Below, in pieces: positions 28,151-38,985 of a DNA stretch of 49,233 nt. The DNA lies in contig JAEUPI010000133.1 in assembly GCA_016790175.1 (NCBI GenBank), forward strand, positions 1-49,233, written 5' to 3'. A program made the position numbers and the translations under genes. Under the pieces are notes generated by a model. That model saw only the letters and a list, made by a program, of their open reading frames with translations. It was not told the origin of the DNA and ran no database searches. Every line of letters begins with the position of its first letter. Positions within the stretch are counted from its first letter, which is position 1. This stretch comes from Burkholderiaceae bacterium (GTDB lineage Bacteria; Pseudomonadota; Gammaproteobacteria; Burkholderiales; Burkholderiaceae_C).

Positions 28151-28705
28151 ATGCGCTGGCTTCTCGACCTGATCGATCGGCACTCGGAACGCGCCGTGCG
28201 GCGCGTGGCGCACCAGCACGGACGCCGCAGCCTGCTCACCAAGCTCGGTGTCGCGCTCGTCGGCGGCACGGTGCTGCCGATGCTGCCGTTCGACCGCAGC
28301 GGCCAGTTCGGCGGTCCCGGCGCGGCCCATGCGGCCGGCCCCGGCAAGAAGGCCAAGGCCGACCCGGCCGACGACCCCACCAAGTGCGAGTACTGGCGCT
28401 ATTGCGCCTTCGACGGCTACCTGTGCACCTGCTGCGGCGGCAGCCTCGCGCAATGCCCGCCCGGTACCGAAGCCTCGAAGGTGTCGTGGGTCGGCACCTG
28501 CCTGAACCCCAAGGACGGGCGGCAGTACCTGGTGTCCTACAACGACTGCTGCGGCAAGGCCTCCTGCGGCGAATGCCTGTGCAACAACAACGAGCGCGAA
28601 CGGCCCGGCTATCGGCTCGGCGTGCACAACGACATCAACTGGTGCATGGCCAACACCAGCTCGATGTTCCACTGCACCACGTCGATCATCGTCGGCGTGG
28701 CATGA
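28151..28705 (+). CDS. aauA: aromatic amine dehydrogenase light (beta) subunit, TTQ cofactor
   Basis: 184 residues. A long Tat-type leader (HGRRSLLTKLGVALVGG) exports the pre-folded chain. The mature part has 14 cysteines in the AADH pattern (CEYWRYC, CTCCGG, DCCG, CGECLC, WC, FHC). By alignment with the methylamine and aromatic amine dehydrogenases, the TTQ tryptophans are W113 (KVSWVGTC) and W164 (NDINWCMAN), the catalytic base is D132 (VSYNDCCG) and the active-site Thr is T176 (FHCTT). CFDGY/LCTCC and ERPGY segments match the aromatic amine dehydrogenase rather than methylamine dehydrogenase, pointing to phenylethylamine, tyramine or other larger primary amines. Its stop overlaps the next gene as ATGA. 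Confidence 0.95.
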   Translation: MRWLLDLIDRHSERAVRRVAHQHGRRSLLTKLGVALVGGTVLPMLPFDRSGQFGGPGAAHAAGPGKKAKADPADDPTKCEYWRYCAFDGYLCTCCGGSLAQCPPGTEASKVSWVGTCLNPKDGRQYLVSYNDCCGKASCGECLCNNNERERPGYRLGVHNDINWCMANTSSMFHCTTSIIVGVA

Positions 28706-29139
28706 AGCCTCACGTGTTCGCCGGACTGCTGGTCGCGGGATCGCCCTTCGGTGCCCATGCCGACGGTGCGGCGCTGTACGCGCAGCACTGCGCGGCCTGT
28801 CATCAGGCCGACGGCTCGGGCACCGTGGGTCTCGCGCCGACGCTGAAGGGCGAGCACTGGGCCAAGCTGGGTGCGGAGCGAAGCTATCTGCCCACCGTGG
28901 TGGTCCACGGCCTGTCGGGCTCGATCAAGCTCGGCACGCAGACCTTCGTCGGCAGCATGCCGCCGTTCGGTCCGCAACTCGACGATGACACGATCGCGCA
29001 GATCGCGACCCATGTGCGGCGCTCGCTGCACGGTGCCGCCGACGCGCCGGCCTACACGCCTGCCGACGTGAAGGCGGTGCGCGAGGCGCCCGGTGGTCCG
29101 CCGCAGACGCGGCAGCTGCGCGCACGCCTGCTCGGCTGA
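28702..29139 (+). CDS. monohaem cytochrome c
   Basis: 145 residues; short signal peptide (KPHVFAGLLVAGSPFGAHA), then a class I cytochrome c with haem site CAACH near residue 32 (YAQHCAACHQADGSG) and axial Met probably in VGSMPPFGPQ. The C-terminal tail (YTPADVKAVREAPGG) is extended. It begins inside the last codons of aauA (ATGA), so it is made with the light chain, and is the obvious candidate electron acceptor for the TTQ enzyme. In A. faecalis azurin is the acceptor; no azurin or amicyanin gene is seen here. Confidence 0.9.
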   Translation: MKPHVFAGLLVAGSPFGAHADGAALYAQHCAACHQADGSGTVGLAPTLKGEHWAKLGAERSYLPTVVVHGLSGSIKLGTQTFVGSMPPFGPQLDDDTIAQIATHVRRSLHGAADAPAYTPADVKAVREAPGGPPQTRQLRARLLG

Positions 29140-29160
29140 ACCGATTGCGGTGAATGCGCC

Positions 29161-29655
29161 ATGCGCCACTCGACCTTGTGCCTCCTGGTGTTGCTGCTGG
29201 GTACGGCTCGCGCCATGGCCGCTGACGGCGTCGACATGGTGCTCGGTCGCATCGTGCTGCCGCGCGGCGATGCACCGTCGGTAGCCACCACGACGTCGCC
29301 GCGTGCGCATTACGTGCTGCACTGTGCGGGCTGCCACCGCGTGGACGGCGCCGGAGCGCCAGAGAAGTACGTGCCCGATCTGCGCCAGCTCGGCAGCTTT
29401 CTGCGCGTCGACGGCGGGCGGTTGTTCGTGGTCCAGGTGCCCGGCGTGATGGGCTCGGGGCTCGACGACCGCCAGGTGGCCGAGGTCATGAACTGGTTGC
29501 TGGGCACGATGGCCCGCGCATCGTTGCCCGAGGCCACGGCCCCCTACACGGCCGACGAAGTGGGCCGCGCGCGCTCGCAGCCGCTGATCGACGTGGCCGC
29601 CGCACGCGCGCGGCTGGTGCAGCAGGCGCGCGAGCGTGGCGTCGCACTGCAGTGA
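29161..29655 (+). CDS. monohaem cytochrome c, second
   Basis: 164 residues with a signal peptide (STLCLLVLLLGTARAMAA) and one haem site, CAGCH (YVLHCAGCHRVDGAG), followed by PDLRQLGSFL and a Met-containing loop (VPGVMGSGLDD). The C-terminal ANYTADEVGRAR-like tail resembles that of the preceding cytochrome (YTADEV versus YTPADV), suggesting old duplication. The two haem proteins could form a short electron wire from AADH to an oxidase. Neither has the two haem sites of MauG. Confidence 0.88.
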   Translation: MRHSTLCLLVLLLGTARAMAADGVDMVLGRIVLPRGDAPSVATTTSPRAHYVLHCAGCHRVDGAGAPEKYVPDLRQLGSFLRVDGGRLFVVQVPGVMGSGLDDRQVAEVMNWLLGTMARASLPEATAPYTADEVGRARSQPLIDVAAARARLVQQARERGVALQ

Positions 29656-29705
29656 ACGCAATCGTGGAGCAGCGCCCGCGTGCGCTGAATAGGAGAGCCG
29701 ACATC

Positions 29706-31073
29706 ATGAAAACGACCCGACTGACTTTCGCTGCGGCTGCCGCGGCCCTGCTGCTGGCGGCTCAGCCGCTCACGCGCGCGGCCACCGAGGCGCAGGCCCA
29801 GGCCCTGGGCAAGGACCTGACGCCGATGGGCGCCGAACGCGCCGCCAACAAGGACGGCACGATCCCCGAGTGGAAAGGCGGCGACGTGCAGGCGCCCACG
29901 GGCTGGAAGCCGGGGCAGGTGCGGCCCGATCCCTACGCGGCCGACAAGCCGCTGTTCTCGATCACCGCAGCCAATGCCGAGCAATACAAGGGCCGGCTCA
30001 CCGAAGGCCAGCTGGCGATGCTCAAGCAGATCAAGGGCTACCGCATGGACGTCTACCCCACGCGGCGCAGCTGTGGCTACCCGCAGGCGGTCTACGACAA
30101 CACGCGCAAGAACGCCACCGGTGCCAAGCTTGCGGCCAACGGCTACGACCTCGGCGCCGCGGTGACGGGCGGCGTGCCTTTCCCGATCCCGGCCAACGGC
30201 GCGGAGGCGATGTGGAACTACAAGATGCGCTGGGTCGGCGAAGGCCGCATCGAGCGCTACTCGACCGTGTTCTCGCAGCCCGGCGATGGCAAGTTCGTGC
30301 CGCTGGTGCAGGACCAGTGGACGCTGACGCCGCTGGGTGACCTGAAGGGCAAGCCGGTCGACGCCGATGCCTACGAATGGCTGGTACTCAACGAGGTGGT
30401 CACGCCGGCGGCACGCACCGGCGAGATCATCCTGGTGCATTACTTCCTGCAGAAGGACAACGATGCCTGGCTGTACTTCCCCGGCCAGCGCCGCGTGCGC
30501 CGCGCGCCGACCTTCGCCTACGACAACCCGGTGCCCGGCTACGAGAACCTGCTCGCGGTGGACCAGTACCCGATGTTCGGTGGCCGGCTCGACCGCTACG
30601 ACTGGAAGCTCGCCGGCAAGCAGGAACTGATCGTTCCGTACAACACCTACCGCTTCAACAACCAGGACGCCAAGTTGGCCGACGTGTTCGGCGCCGATTC
30701 GCCCAAGCGCGAGCTGATCCGCTACGAAGCGCACCGCGTCTGGAAGATCGAGGCCACGGTCAAGTCCGGCCAGCGCCACCAGTTCCCGAAGCGCGTGATC
30801 TATCTCGACGAGGACAGCTGGATGATGGTGGCGGCCGACAACTACGACGCGCAGGGCAAGGTCTGGCGGGTGCAGGAGAGCTATCCCTACGTGGCCTGGG
30901 AACTGCCGGCCTGCGTGTACCAGGGCTACATCGTCTACGACCTGAACGTCGGCCGCTACATGGCCGACAACATGCCGCAGGAAGGCAAGGTCGATTGGCT
31001 TGCCGGCAAGGAAGGCAAGTTCGACATCAAGAAGTTCAACCCCGACGAGCTGCGTCGGGCCGGCGCACGCTGA
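29706..31073 (+). CDS. DUF1329 family periplasmic protein
   Basis: 455 residues from ATG 29706 with AGGAGA about 9 bases upstream. Signal peptide LTFAAAAAALLLAAQPLTRA. The family is recognised by LGKDLTPMGAERAANKDGTIPEWKGG near the start, YPTRRSCGYPQAVYDNT, PFPIPANGAEAMWNYKMRW, the central FYLPGQRRVRRAPTFAYD-type block (here WLYFPGQRRVRRAP), and ELIRYEAHRVWKIEATVK. It is a LolA-like periplasmic fold that usually travels with a DUF1302 barrel and an RND pump, as here. It is suspected to shuttle lipids or hydrophobic substrates; function is not established. Confidence 0.92.
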   Translation: MKTTRLTFAAAAAALLLAAQPLTRAATEAQAQALGKDLTPMGAERAANKDGTIPEWKGGDVQAPTGWKPGQVRPDPYAADKPLFSITAANAEQYKGRLTEGQLAMLKQIKGYRMDVYPTRRSCGYPQAVYDNTRKNATGAKLAANGYDLGAAVTGGVPFPIPANGAEAMWNYKMRWVGEGRIERYSTVFSQPGDGKFVPLVQDQWTLTPLGDLKGKPVDADAYEWLVLNEVVTPAARTGEIILVHYFLQKDNDAWLYFPGQRRVRRAPTFAYDNPVPGYENLLAVDQYPMFGGRLDRYDWKLAGKQELIVPYNTYRFNNQDAKLADVFGADSPKRELIRYEAHRVWKIEATVKSGQRHQFPKRVIYLDEDSWMMVAADNYDAQGKVWRVQESYPYVAWELPACVYQGYIVYDLNVGRYMADNMPQEGKVDWLAGKEGKFDIKKFNPDELRRAGAR

Positions 31074-31101
31074 GCCAGCGCCACGAGGAGGAGAAGAGAC
31101 C

Positions 31102-32922
31102 ATGAGCACCCACTTCACCCGCCGCCCCGTCGCGGCCGCAGCCGTTTGCGCCCTCACGCTGCTCGCCGGCGCGCCGGCATACGCCGTGCGCACCACCACC
31201 GACGGCGGCACCGAAATCGACTTCAGCTCGACCATCAGCTTCGGCATCCAGGTGCGCGCCGCCAAGCGCCTGGCCACCACGATCGGCAACGACAACGGCG
31301 GCAACGTGCCCACCAGTGCGGCCCTGGGTGCGCAGATGAACCCCACCGTCGCAGGCGGCGAGGCTGCAGCGAACCCGGACTTCAACTTCCTGCAGGCCGA
31401 CGACGGCAACCTGAACTACAACCGCGGCGACCTCACCTCGGCGGCGCTGAAGGGCACGCACGAGTTCGGCCTCAAGACCACCGACGGCTGGCGCGCATTG
31501 GCCCGCGGCACCTGGGTCGGCGACGCGCGCGCGGGCCACACGCGGCGCACCGAACTGTCCGACGACGCGAAGGACATCGCGACGCGCAACTTCACGATGC
31601 TCGACGCCTGGGTGTCGAAGGACTTCAAGGTGTTCGGCGACCGCAGCACCACGGTGCGGTTGGGCAACCAGGTGCTGTCGTGGGGCGAGGACATCTTCAT
31701 CATCGGCGGCATCAACTCGATCAATGCACTCGACCTGCGCAAGATCCACACGCCGGGCACGCAGGTCAAGGAGATCCTGCGGCCGGCACCGATGCTGTCG
31801 CTCAACACCGGCGTCACCGACTCGATCAGCGCCGAGGCCTACTACCAGTTCAAGTGGAACGCGTTCCGCTTCGACCCCGTGGGCACGTTCTTCTCCACCG
31901 GCGACGTGGTGGGCGCGGGCCAGCGGCCGGCGTTCATTCCAACGTCGGTGCTCGCACCGTTCGGGCTGTGCTCGCCGACCCCGTGCGGCGACATCGGCGC
32001 GGGCATTCAGCCGGGCGTCAACGTCGTGCCCTTCGAGGGTGACAAGGTCCCGCCCAAGGGCCAGCAGTTCGGCCTTGCCATGCGATTCAAGCCGGCCGGC
32101 TGGGGCACCGAGTTTGCGCTGTACTACGAGCGCTACCACGACAAGCTGCCGTTCACGACCCTGTTCACCGATACGGGCAATCCAGCGTATGCCAATGCGA
32201 ATGCCATCGCGATCGGCTACTACAACGAGTACGGCAGCAAGAAGAACCTGTTCGGCGCCTCGTTCAACACCAAGGCCGGCCCGGTCGCGCTCGGCGGCGA
32301 GATCTCTTATCGCCCGAAGGATTCCGTGGCCATCGACGGCAGCGTGCCCGCCGATCCCAACAAGCCGGAGAGCTGGCGCTACAGCGTCTTCAACCCGGCC
32401 AACGACAACGGCACCGGCCGCTATGTCGTTCGCGGCTACGTGGAGGAGAAGAAGATCCAGGCGCACCTGACCGCCCTGTACTTCACCGAAGTCAACGCCT
32501 GGACCGGTCGTTTGGTCAAGGCTCTCGGTGCCGCCGAGGGCACGCTGCTGGCCGAGGTCGCAGTGACGCACTACCCGGACCTGCAGATCGGCACGATTCC
32601 GTACCTGATCTTCCCGAGTTATGCCAACCCCACCAAGACCTCCTGGGGCTACGCACTGGAGTTCGACCTCAGCTACCCGCGCGTCTGGGGTACCGACTGG
32701 AACCTGACGCAGGTGACCGTGTTCACGCACGACGTGTCGGGCATCTCGCCGAACACGCTGCCGTTCGTCAAGGGCCGCAAGTCGCTGTTCGTCGGCCTGA
32801 ACTTCGACAACAGCTCGGTGTGGAAGGTGCAGGCCGGCTACACCGCGTTCTTCGGCGGCGGGCTGAACAACATCGTGCGCGACCGCGACAACTTCGCGCT
32901 CAGCATGAGCTACAGCTTCTGA
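31102..32922 (+). CDS. DUF1302 family outer-membrane beta-barrel protein
   Basis: 606 residues from ATG 31102 with GGAGGAG upstream. Signal peptide ends LAGAPAYA. The mature chain is rich in alternating aromatic strands and ends ALSMSYSF with a terminal Phe, the signal used by the Bam machinery for outer-membrane barrels. Family landmarks include NYNRGDLTSAALKG, VRLGNQVLSWGEDIFIIGGIN and LRKIHTPGTQVKEIL. It is probably a porin-like or transport channel for a hydrophobic compound, working with the DUF1329, RND and YCF48-like proteins encoded around it. Confidence 0.92.
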   Translation: MSTHFTRRPVAAAAVCALTLLAGAPAYAVRTTTDGGTEIDFSSTISFGIQVRAAKRLATTIGNDNGGNVPTSAALGAQMNPTVAGGEAAANPDFNFLQADDGNLNYNRGDLTSAALKGTHEFGLKTTDGWRALARGTWVGDARAGHTRRTELSDDAKDIATRNFTMLDAWVSKDFKVFGDRSTTVRLGNQVLSWGEDIFIIGGINSINALDLRKIHTPGTQVKEILRPAPMLSLNTGVTDSISAEAYYQFKWNAFRFDPVGTFFSTGDVVGAGQRPAFIPTSVLAPFGLCSPTPCGDIGAGIQPGVNVVPFEGDKVPPKGQQFGLAMRFKPAGWGTEFALYYERYHDKLPFTTLFTDTGNPAYANANAIAIGYYNEYGSKKNLFGASFNTKAGPVALGGEISYRPKDSVAIDGSVPADPNKPESWRYSVFNPANDNGTGRYVVRGYVEEKKIQAHLTALYFTEVNAWTGRLVKALGAAEGTLLAEVAVTHYPDLQIGTIPYLIFPSYANPTKTSWGYALEFDLSYPRVWGTDWNLTQVTVFTHDVSGISPNTLPFVKGRKSLFVGLNFDNSSVWKVQAGYTAFFGGGLNNIVRDRDNFALSMSYSF

Positions 32923-32974
32923 CCTTCGCTCGCGCTCGCCGGGCCGGCATCGGCCGGGCGAGCGCGCAGTCTTC

Positions 32975-35335
32975 ATGCTCGAACGATTCGTCCGCGCCGC
33001 CGAGCGCCTGATCTTCGGCCATCGCGTCGCGGTGCTGGCGTTGCTGGCGCTCGTGACCGTGGTGGCGGCGGTCTTTGCGTCGCGGCTGCACATGACGGCC
33101 GGCTTCGGCAAGCAGCTGCCGCTCGGCCACGAATACACCGACACCTTCGTCAAGTACCGCGACGTCCTGTTCGGCGCGAACCGGCTGATCGTGGTGGTGC
33201 ACGCGAAGCAGGGCGACATCTGGAAGCCCGAGTCGCTGAAGAAGCTCAACGACGTGACGCAGGCGCTGCTGTACCTGCCCGGTGTGGATCGCCGTTCAGT
33301 GAGTTCGCTGTGGACGCCGAACACGCGTGTGATGCAGGTCACAGAGGAGGGCTACGAGGCGCGCGACGTGATCGGCGGCGACATCACGCCCGAGAAGCTC
33401 GACGCGACGAACATCGCGAAGATCCGCGACAACGTGGTGCAGGGCGGCTACGTGGGCTCGCTGGTGGCGAGCGACTTCTCCGGCGCGATGGTCACCGCCG
33501 ACCTGCTCGACGCCGACCCGCGCACCAAGGAGGCCACAGACTACATTGCGCTGGGCCCCAAGATCGAGGCCGAGCTGCGCGCGAAATTCGAAGACGCCGG
33601 GCACGAGGTCCGCATCATCGGCTTTGCCAAGCAGATCAGCGACATCGCCGAGGGCGCGCAGGGTGTGGTCGTGTTCTTCGCGCTCGCCTTCGTGCTCACC
33701 GCCGCGGCGGTGTACTGGTATTGCCGTTCGCTGGCCTTCACGGTGGCGGCGCTGGTGTGCTCGCTGGTCTCGCTGGTGTGGCAGTTCGCGTCGCTGCAGC
33801 TGCTGGGCTACGGGCTCGATCCGCTGGCGATTCTGGTGCCGTTCCTGGTGTTCGCGATCGGCGTGTCGCATGGCGTGCAGCAGATCAACACCATCGTGCG
33901 CGAGATCGGCTCCGGCGTGGCCCCGTTCGACGCCGCTCGCCACAGCTTCGGCGCGCTGCTGGTGCCGGGCACGATGGCGCTGGTGACGGCCTTCGTGGGC
34001 TTCGCCACGCTGCTGCTGATCCCGATCCCGATGATCCGCGAGCTGGCGATCACCGCCTCGCTGGGCGTGGCCTACAAGATCATCACCAACCTGGTGATGC
34101 TGCCGGTGGTGGCGAGCTATGTGAAGCTGCCGGCCGACTATGCCGCGCGCATGCAGCACATCCGCGAACGTCGCTCGATGGCGGTGATCGCGCTGGCGCG
34201 TTTGGCCGAGCCCGGTCCGGCACGGACGGTGCTGCTGGTGAGCGCGCTGCTGTTCGGGCTGGCGGTCTGGGGCAGCCGCGACCGGCACGTGGGCTATGTG
34301 CAGCCGGGCGCGCCGGAGTTGCGCGACAGCGCGCGCTACAACCGCGACGCGGTGGCCATTGCCGAGAAGTTCGCTGTCGGCCTGGACGTGCTGACCGTGG
34401 TGCACGAGACCGCGCCCGACAGCTGCTACGAGCACGCCAGGATGGTCTTCATCGACGACCTCGCGTGGGAGCTCGCCAACACCGACGGCGTGATCGGCAC
34501 CGCGAGCCTGCCGGCGCTGGTCAAGCTCGGCGCAGCGGGCTTCAACGAGGGCAACCCCAAGTGGGGCGACATGCCGCGCGACAAGCGCTCGATGGCCAGC
34601 TTCATCGGCCTGGTCGGCGAGGGCTCGGGGCTGTACGACCCGCGCTGCACCGTGCTGCCGGTCAACGCCTTCCTCACCGACCACAAGGCCGAGACCATCA
34701 AGCGCGCGGTCGCGGTGGTCAAGCGCTATCGCGAAGAGAACACGCTCGAGGGCGTGAAGGTGCGCCTGGCCAGCGGCAACGCCGGCGTGCAGGCGGCGAC
34801 CAACGAGGTGCTCGAGGCCACCGAGCTGCCGATGATGCTGTACGTGTACGCGACCATCGTGGCGCTGGTGTTCCTGACCTACCGCGACTGGCGCGCGGTG
34901 ATCGCCTGCTGTCTGCCGCTGACGCTGGCCACCTTCATCGGCTACTGGTTCATGAAGGTGCTGGGCATCGGCCTCACGGTGGCCACGCTGCCGGTGATGG
35001 TGCTCGCGGTGGGCATCGGCGTGGACTACGCCTTCTACATCTACAACCGGCTGCAGCTGTACCTGGCCGACGGGCTCGACATCGTGTCGGCCTTCCGCCG
35101 CGCGCTGTCCGAAACCGGCATCGCCACCGTGTTCACCGCGCTCACGCTGTCGGTGGGCGTGGCGACCTGGGTGTTCTCGCCGCTGAAGTTCCAGGCCGAC
35201 ATGGGCCTGCTGCTGGCCTTCATGTTCATGCTCAACATGCTGATGGCAATCACCGTGTTGCCGGCGCTGGCGGTGACGATCGATACGTTGATTCCGCGCC
35301 GCGGGCCCGTGCACCGCCCTTTCATGGCGCATTGA
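32975..35335 (+). CDS. RND/MMPL-family transporter
   Basis: 786 residues, twelve predicted helices in the two-fold RND pattern: helix 1 (VAVLALLALVTVVAAVFASRL), a large periplasmic loop (about 40-220), helices 2-6, a second loop (about 420-610), and helices 8-12. The second repeat has VGIGVDYAFYIYNRLQLYL with the proton-relay Asp of MMPL/HpnN-like members; the first has FAIGVSHGVQQINTI, where the acid is replaced by Ser-His. About 790 residues without a membrane-fusion partner is typical of the lipid/hopanoid RND branch. Inner-membrane component of the DUF1329/DUF1302 export or import system. Confidence 0.92.
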   Translation: MLERFVRAAERLIFGHRVAVLALLALVTVVAAVFASRLHMTAGFGKQLPLGHEYTDTFVKYRDVLFGANRLIVVVHAKQGDIWKPESLKKLNDVTQALLYLPGVDRRSVSSLWTPNTRVMQVTEEGYEARDVIGGDITPEKLDATNIAKIRDNVVQGGYVGSLVASDFSGAMVTADLLDADPRTKEATDYIALGPKIEAELRAKFEDAGHEVRIIGFAKQISDIAEGAQGVVVFFALAFVLTAAAVYWYCRSLAFTVAALVCSLVSLVWQFASLQLLGYGLDPLAILVPFLVFAIGVSHGVQQINTIVREIGSGVAPFDAARHSFGALLVPGTMALVTAFVGFATLLLIPIPMIRELAITASLGVAYKIITNLVMLPVVASYVKLPADYAARMQHIRERRSMAVIALARLAEPGPARTVLLVSALLFGLAVWGSRDRHVGYVQPGAPELRDSARYNRDAVAIAEKFAVGLDVLTVVHETAPDSCYEHARMVFIDDLAWELANTDGVIGTASLPALVKLGAAGFNEGNPKWGDMPRDKRSMASFIGLVGEGSGLYDPRCTVLPVNAFLTDHKAETIKRAVAVVKRYREENTLEGVKVRLASGNAGVQAATNEVLEATELPMMLYVYATIVALVFLTYRDWRAVIACCLPLTLATFIGYWFMKVLGIGLTVATLPVMVLAVGIGVDYAFYIYNRLQLYLADGLDIVSAFRRALSETGIATVFTALTLSVGVATWVFSPLKFQADMGLLLAFMFMLNMLMAITVLPALAVTIDTLIPRRGPVHRPFMAH

Positions 35336-35342
35336 GACGGGC

Positions 35343-36299
35343 ATGATGCACCGACGCCGTTTCCTCGCCGCCGCGCTCGCATTCGCGGCCCTGCCCGGTC
35401 GCGCGGCCTTCAGCGTCGACGGGCCGGCGCGCGTCCGCCCCGGCGCGGCCAAGGGCGCGCTGCTCGATGTCGCGCTGGCCGGCGGGCGCCTCGTGGCAGC
35501 GGGTGAGCGCGGCCATGTGCTGCTGTCCGACGACCGCGGCAAGAGCTGGCGCCAGGCCACCGAGGTGCCCACGCGCACCACGCTCACGGCGCTGCACGTC
35601 GCCGACGCAATGACGCTGTGGGCCGTGGGTCACGGCGGCGTGATCCTGCGCTCGACCGACGCCGGCGACCGCTGGCAGGTCGTCGACGGCAAGGCGGACG
35701 GCCCCGACGTGCTGCTCGCGATCCGCATTGAACCCGATGGCCGCGGCCTGGCAGTGGGCGGCTTCGGCGTCGCGCTGGCCACCCGCAACGGCGGCAAGAC
35801 CTGGAAGGCGGCCCCGTTGCTGCCCGGCGAGGTCGGTGAGAAACACCTGAACCGCATCGCGGTCACGCCCGTCGGCACCTGGTTGATCGCGGCCGAGGGC
35901 GGCCACGTGCTGCGCAGCGCCGACCGCGGCGACACCTGGACCGCAGTGAAGACGCCGTATGCCGGTTCACTCTGGAGCCTGCTGCCGCTGGCCGACGGCA
36001 CCGTGCTCGCCGGTGGCATGCGCGGCAACGTCGTGCGCAGTCGCGACGACGGCAAGAGCTGGACGCAGCACGCCATCGCCGAGGCCGGTTCGTTCACCGC
36101 GATGGCCGAGCTGCCCGACCGGCGCGCCGTGCTCGTGGGTGTGGACGGCACGCTGGTCACCGCCGCGGCCGGCGCGGAGAGCTTCGCCTTCAGGCGGCTC
36201 GACGACCGTGCCACGCTGACGGGCGTGGTTCCCCTCTCGACGCGCGAGCTGCTCGTGTCCAGCATGAACGGTCCGCGCGTGGTGACGATGGAGGGCTGA
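35343..36299 (+). CDS. YCF48-like/BNR-repeat beta-propeller protein
   Basis: 318 residues; ATG 35343, or ATG 35346. A leader with a twin Arg (MMHRRRFLAAALAFAALPGRA) suggests export. Repeated Asp-box-like units follow, each with an SxDxGxxW core: LLSDDRGKSWRQ, LRSTDAGDRWQV, TRNGGKTWKA, LRSADRGDTWTA and VRSRDDGKSWTQ. This is a propeller related to YCF48/Hcf136 photosystem assembly factors. Such genes are regularly the fourth member of DUF1329-DUF1302-RND clusters. It probably stabilises or assembles the periplasmic complex. It abuts the AraC gene (TGAATG). Confidence 0.9.
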   Translation: MMHRRRFLAAALAFAALPGRAAFSVDGPARVRPGAAKGALLDVALAGGRLVAAGERGHVLLSDDRGKSWRQATEVPTRTTLTALHVADAMTLWAVGHGGVILRSTDAGDRWQVVDGKADGPDVLLAIRIEPDGRGLAVGGFGVALATRNGGKTWKAAPLLPGEVGEKHLNRIAVTPVGTWLIAAEGGHVLRSADRGDTWTAVKTPYAGSLWSLLPLADGTVLAGGMRGNVVRSRDDGKSWTQHAIAEAGSFTAMAELPDRRAVLVGVDGTLVTAAAGAESFAFRRLDDRATLTGVVPLSTRELLVSSMNGPRVVTMEG

Positions 36300-37262
36300 A
36301 TGGCCGCATGGATCGAACACCGGTCGGTCGACGTCGATGACCAGGCGGAAGCACTGGCGGGCTGGGAGCAGCGCTACGAGCAGTTGGGCCGCGGCGGTTT
36401 CCGCGGCATGGCCTGCCAGCTGCTGATGGCCGACGGCGTGCTGCTGCGCGAACAGACGAACCGCCAGCTGCGCGAGCAGATCCGGCCCCCGCGAGACCAT
36501 GTGGTGTTGGCCGTGCCGCTCGCGGTGGAGCCGGGCTCCGTGTTCGACGGCCGGCCGCTGGAGCGCGAATCGCTGATGGTGCTCAACGGCAGCGACGACT
36601 ACGAGCTGGTGTCGGCCGGCGAGCTCGACCTGGTGGGTCTGTCGGTGCACCGGCAGCTCGTCGAGCGTCTCGCGCCCGAGGAGGCCGAGTGGCTCGAAAG
36701 CGCGTCGCATCAGCGCGCGCTGCCGCTGGCTACCGAGGCGGCTGCGGCGATCCGCCAGCTGCTGCTCGCGCTGGTGGACGACGGCAACGGGATGCCCGCC
36801 GCACTGGATCGGCCCGATCGCGAGGCCGCGCTGCTGCGTGCGACGCTGACGCAGACGGTGCTGCTGGCGATGCGCGGCGCGCGCGCCGATGCCGTCCACG
36901 CGATCCCGCGCCGCGCCGACACGCGTCAGCGCGTGGTGCGCCGTGCGATCGACTACATGCGCGCGAACCTGCAGGCCGACATCGGCGTCGCCGAGATCTG
37001 CGCAGCGGCCTGCGCCAGCCGCCGCACCTTGCAGTACTGCTTCGAGGAGTTCATGCGCACCACGCCTCAGGCCTATCTGCGCGCGCTGCGGCTGAACGAG
37101 GCGCGGCGCGCGCTGAAAAACCACGCCAATCCAGCCATCACCGCGCTGGCCGGCGAGTTCGGCTTCTCGAGCCCGAGCCACTTCACCCGCCACTACCGCC
37201 TGATGTTCGACGAGGTCCCCTCCGAGACGCTGCGGCTGTATGGCGACGCGCTGCGCGAGTGA
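36300..37262 (+). CDS. AraC-family transcriptional regulator
   Basis: 320 residues. The N-terminal effector part is not recognisable beyond PPRDHVVLAVPLAVEP, and the C-terminal AraC domain has the helix-turn-helices IGVAEICAAACASRRTLQYCFEEF and ITALAGEFGFSSPSHFTRHYRLMF. The YFEE/TPQAYLRALRLNEARRAL stretch resembles the EutR-like group. The ATG follows directly after the stop of the YCF48-like gene and the acyl-CoA synthetase follows 12 bases later, so the regulator sits inside the operon it probably controls. Confidence 0.88.
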   Translation: MAAWIEHRSVDVDDQAEALAGWEQRYEQLGRGGFRGMACQLLMADGVLLREQTNRQLREQIRPPRDHVVLAVPLAVEPGSVFDGRPLERESLMVLNGSDDYELVSAGELDLVGLSVHRQLVERLAPEEAEWLESASHQRALPLATEAAAAIRQLLLALVDDGNGMPAALDRPDREAALLRATLTQTVLLAMRGARADAVHAIPRRADTRQRVVRRAIDYMRANLQADIGVAEICAAACASRRTLQYCFEEFMRTTPQAYLRALRLNEARRALKNHANPAITALAGEFGFSSPSHFTRHYRLMFDEVPSETLRLYGDALRE

Positions 37263-37274
37263 CAGGAGGAGACC

Positions 37275-38960
<1,686 letters not shown>

Positions 38961-38985
38961 CCGCCGCGCAGTAGATTCGTGCACG

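Noticed and set aside
28702-29655. MauG-type dihaem enzyme downstream of the light chain
   Set aside because: Each of the two genes encodes one CxxCH only and is too short; they are ordinary monohaem cytochromes.
33296-35587. 763-codon open frame on the minus strand opposite the RND gene
   Set aside because: His/Gln/Arg-rich with no motif; the plus-strand RND transporter is unmistakable.
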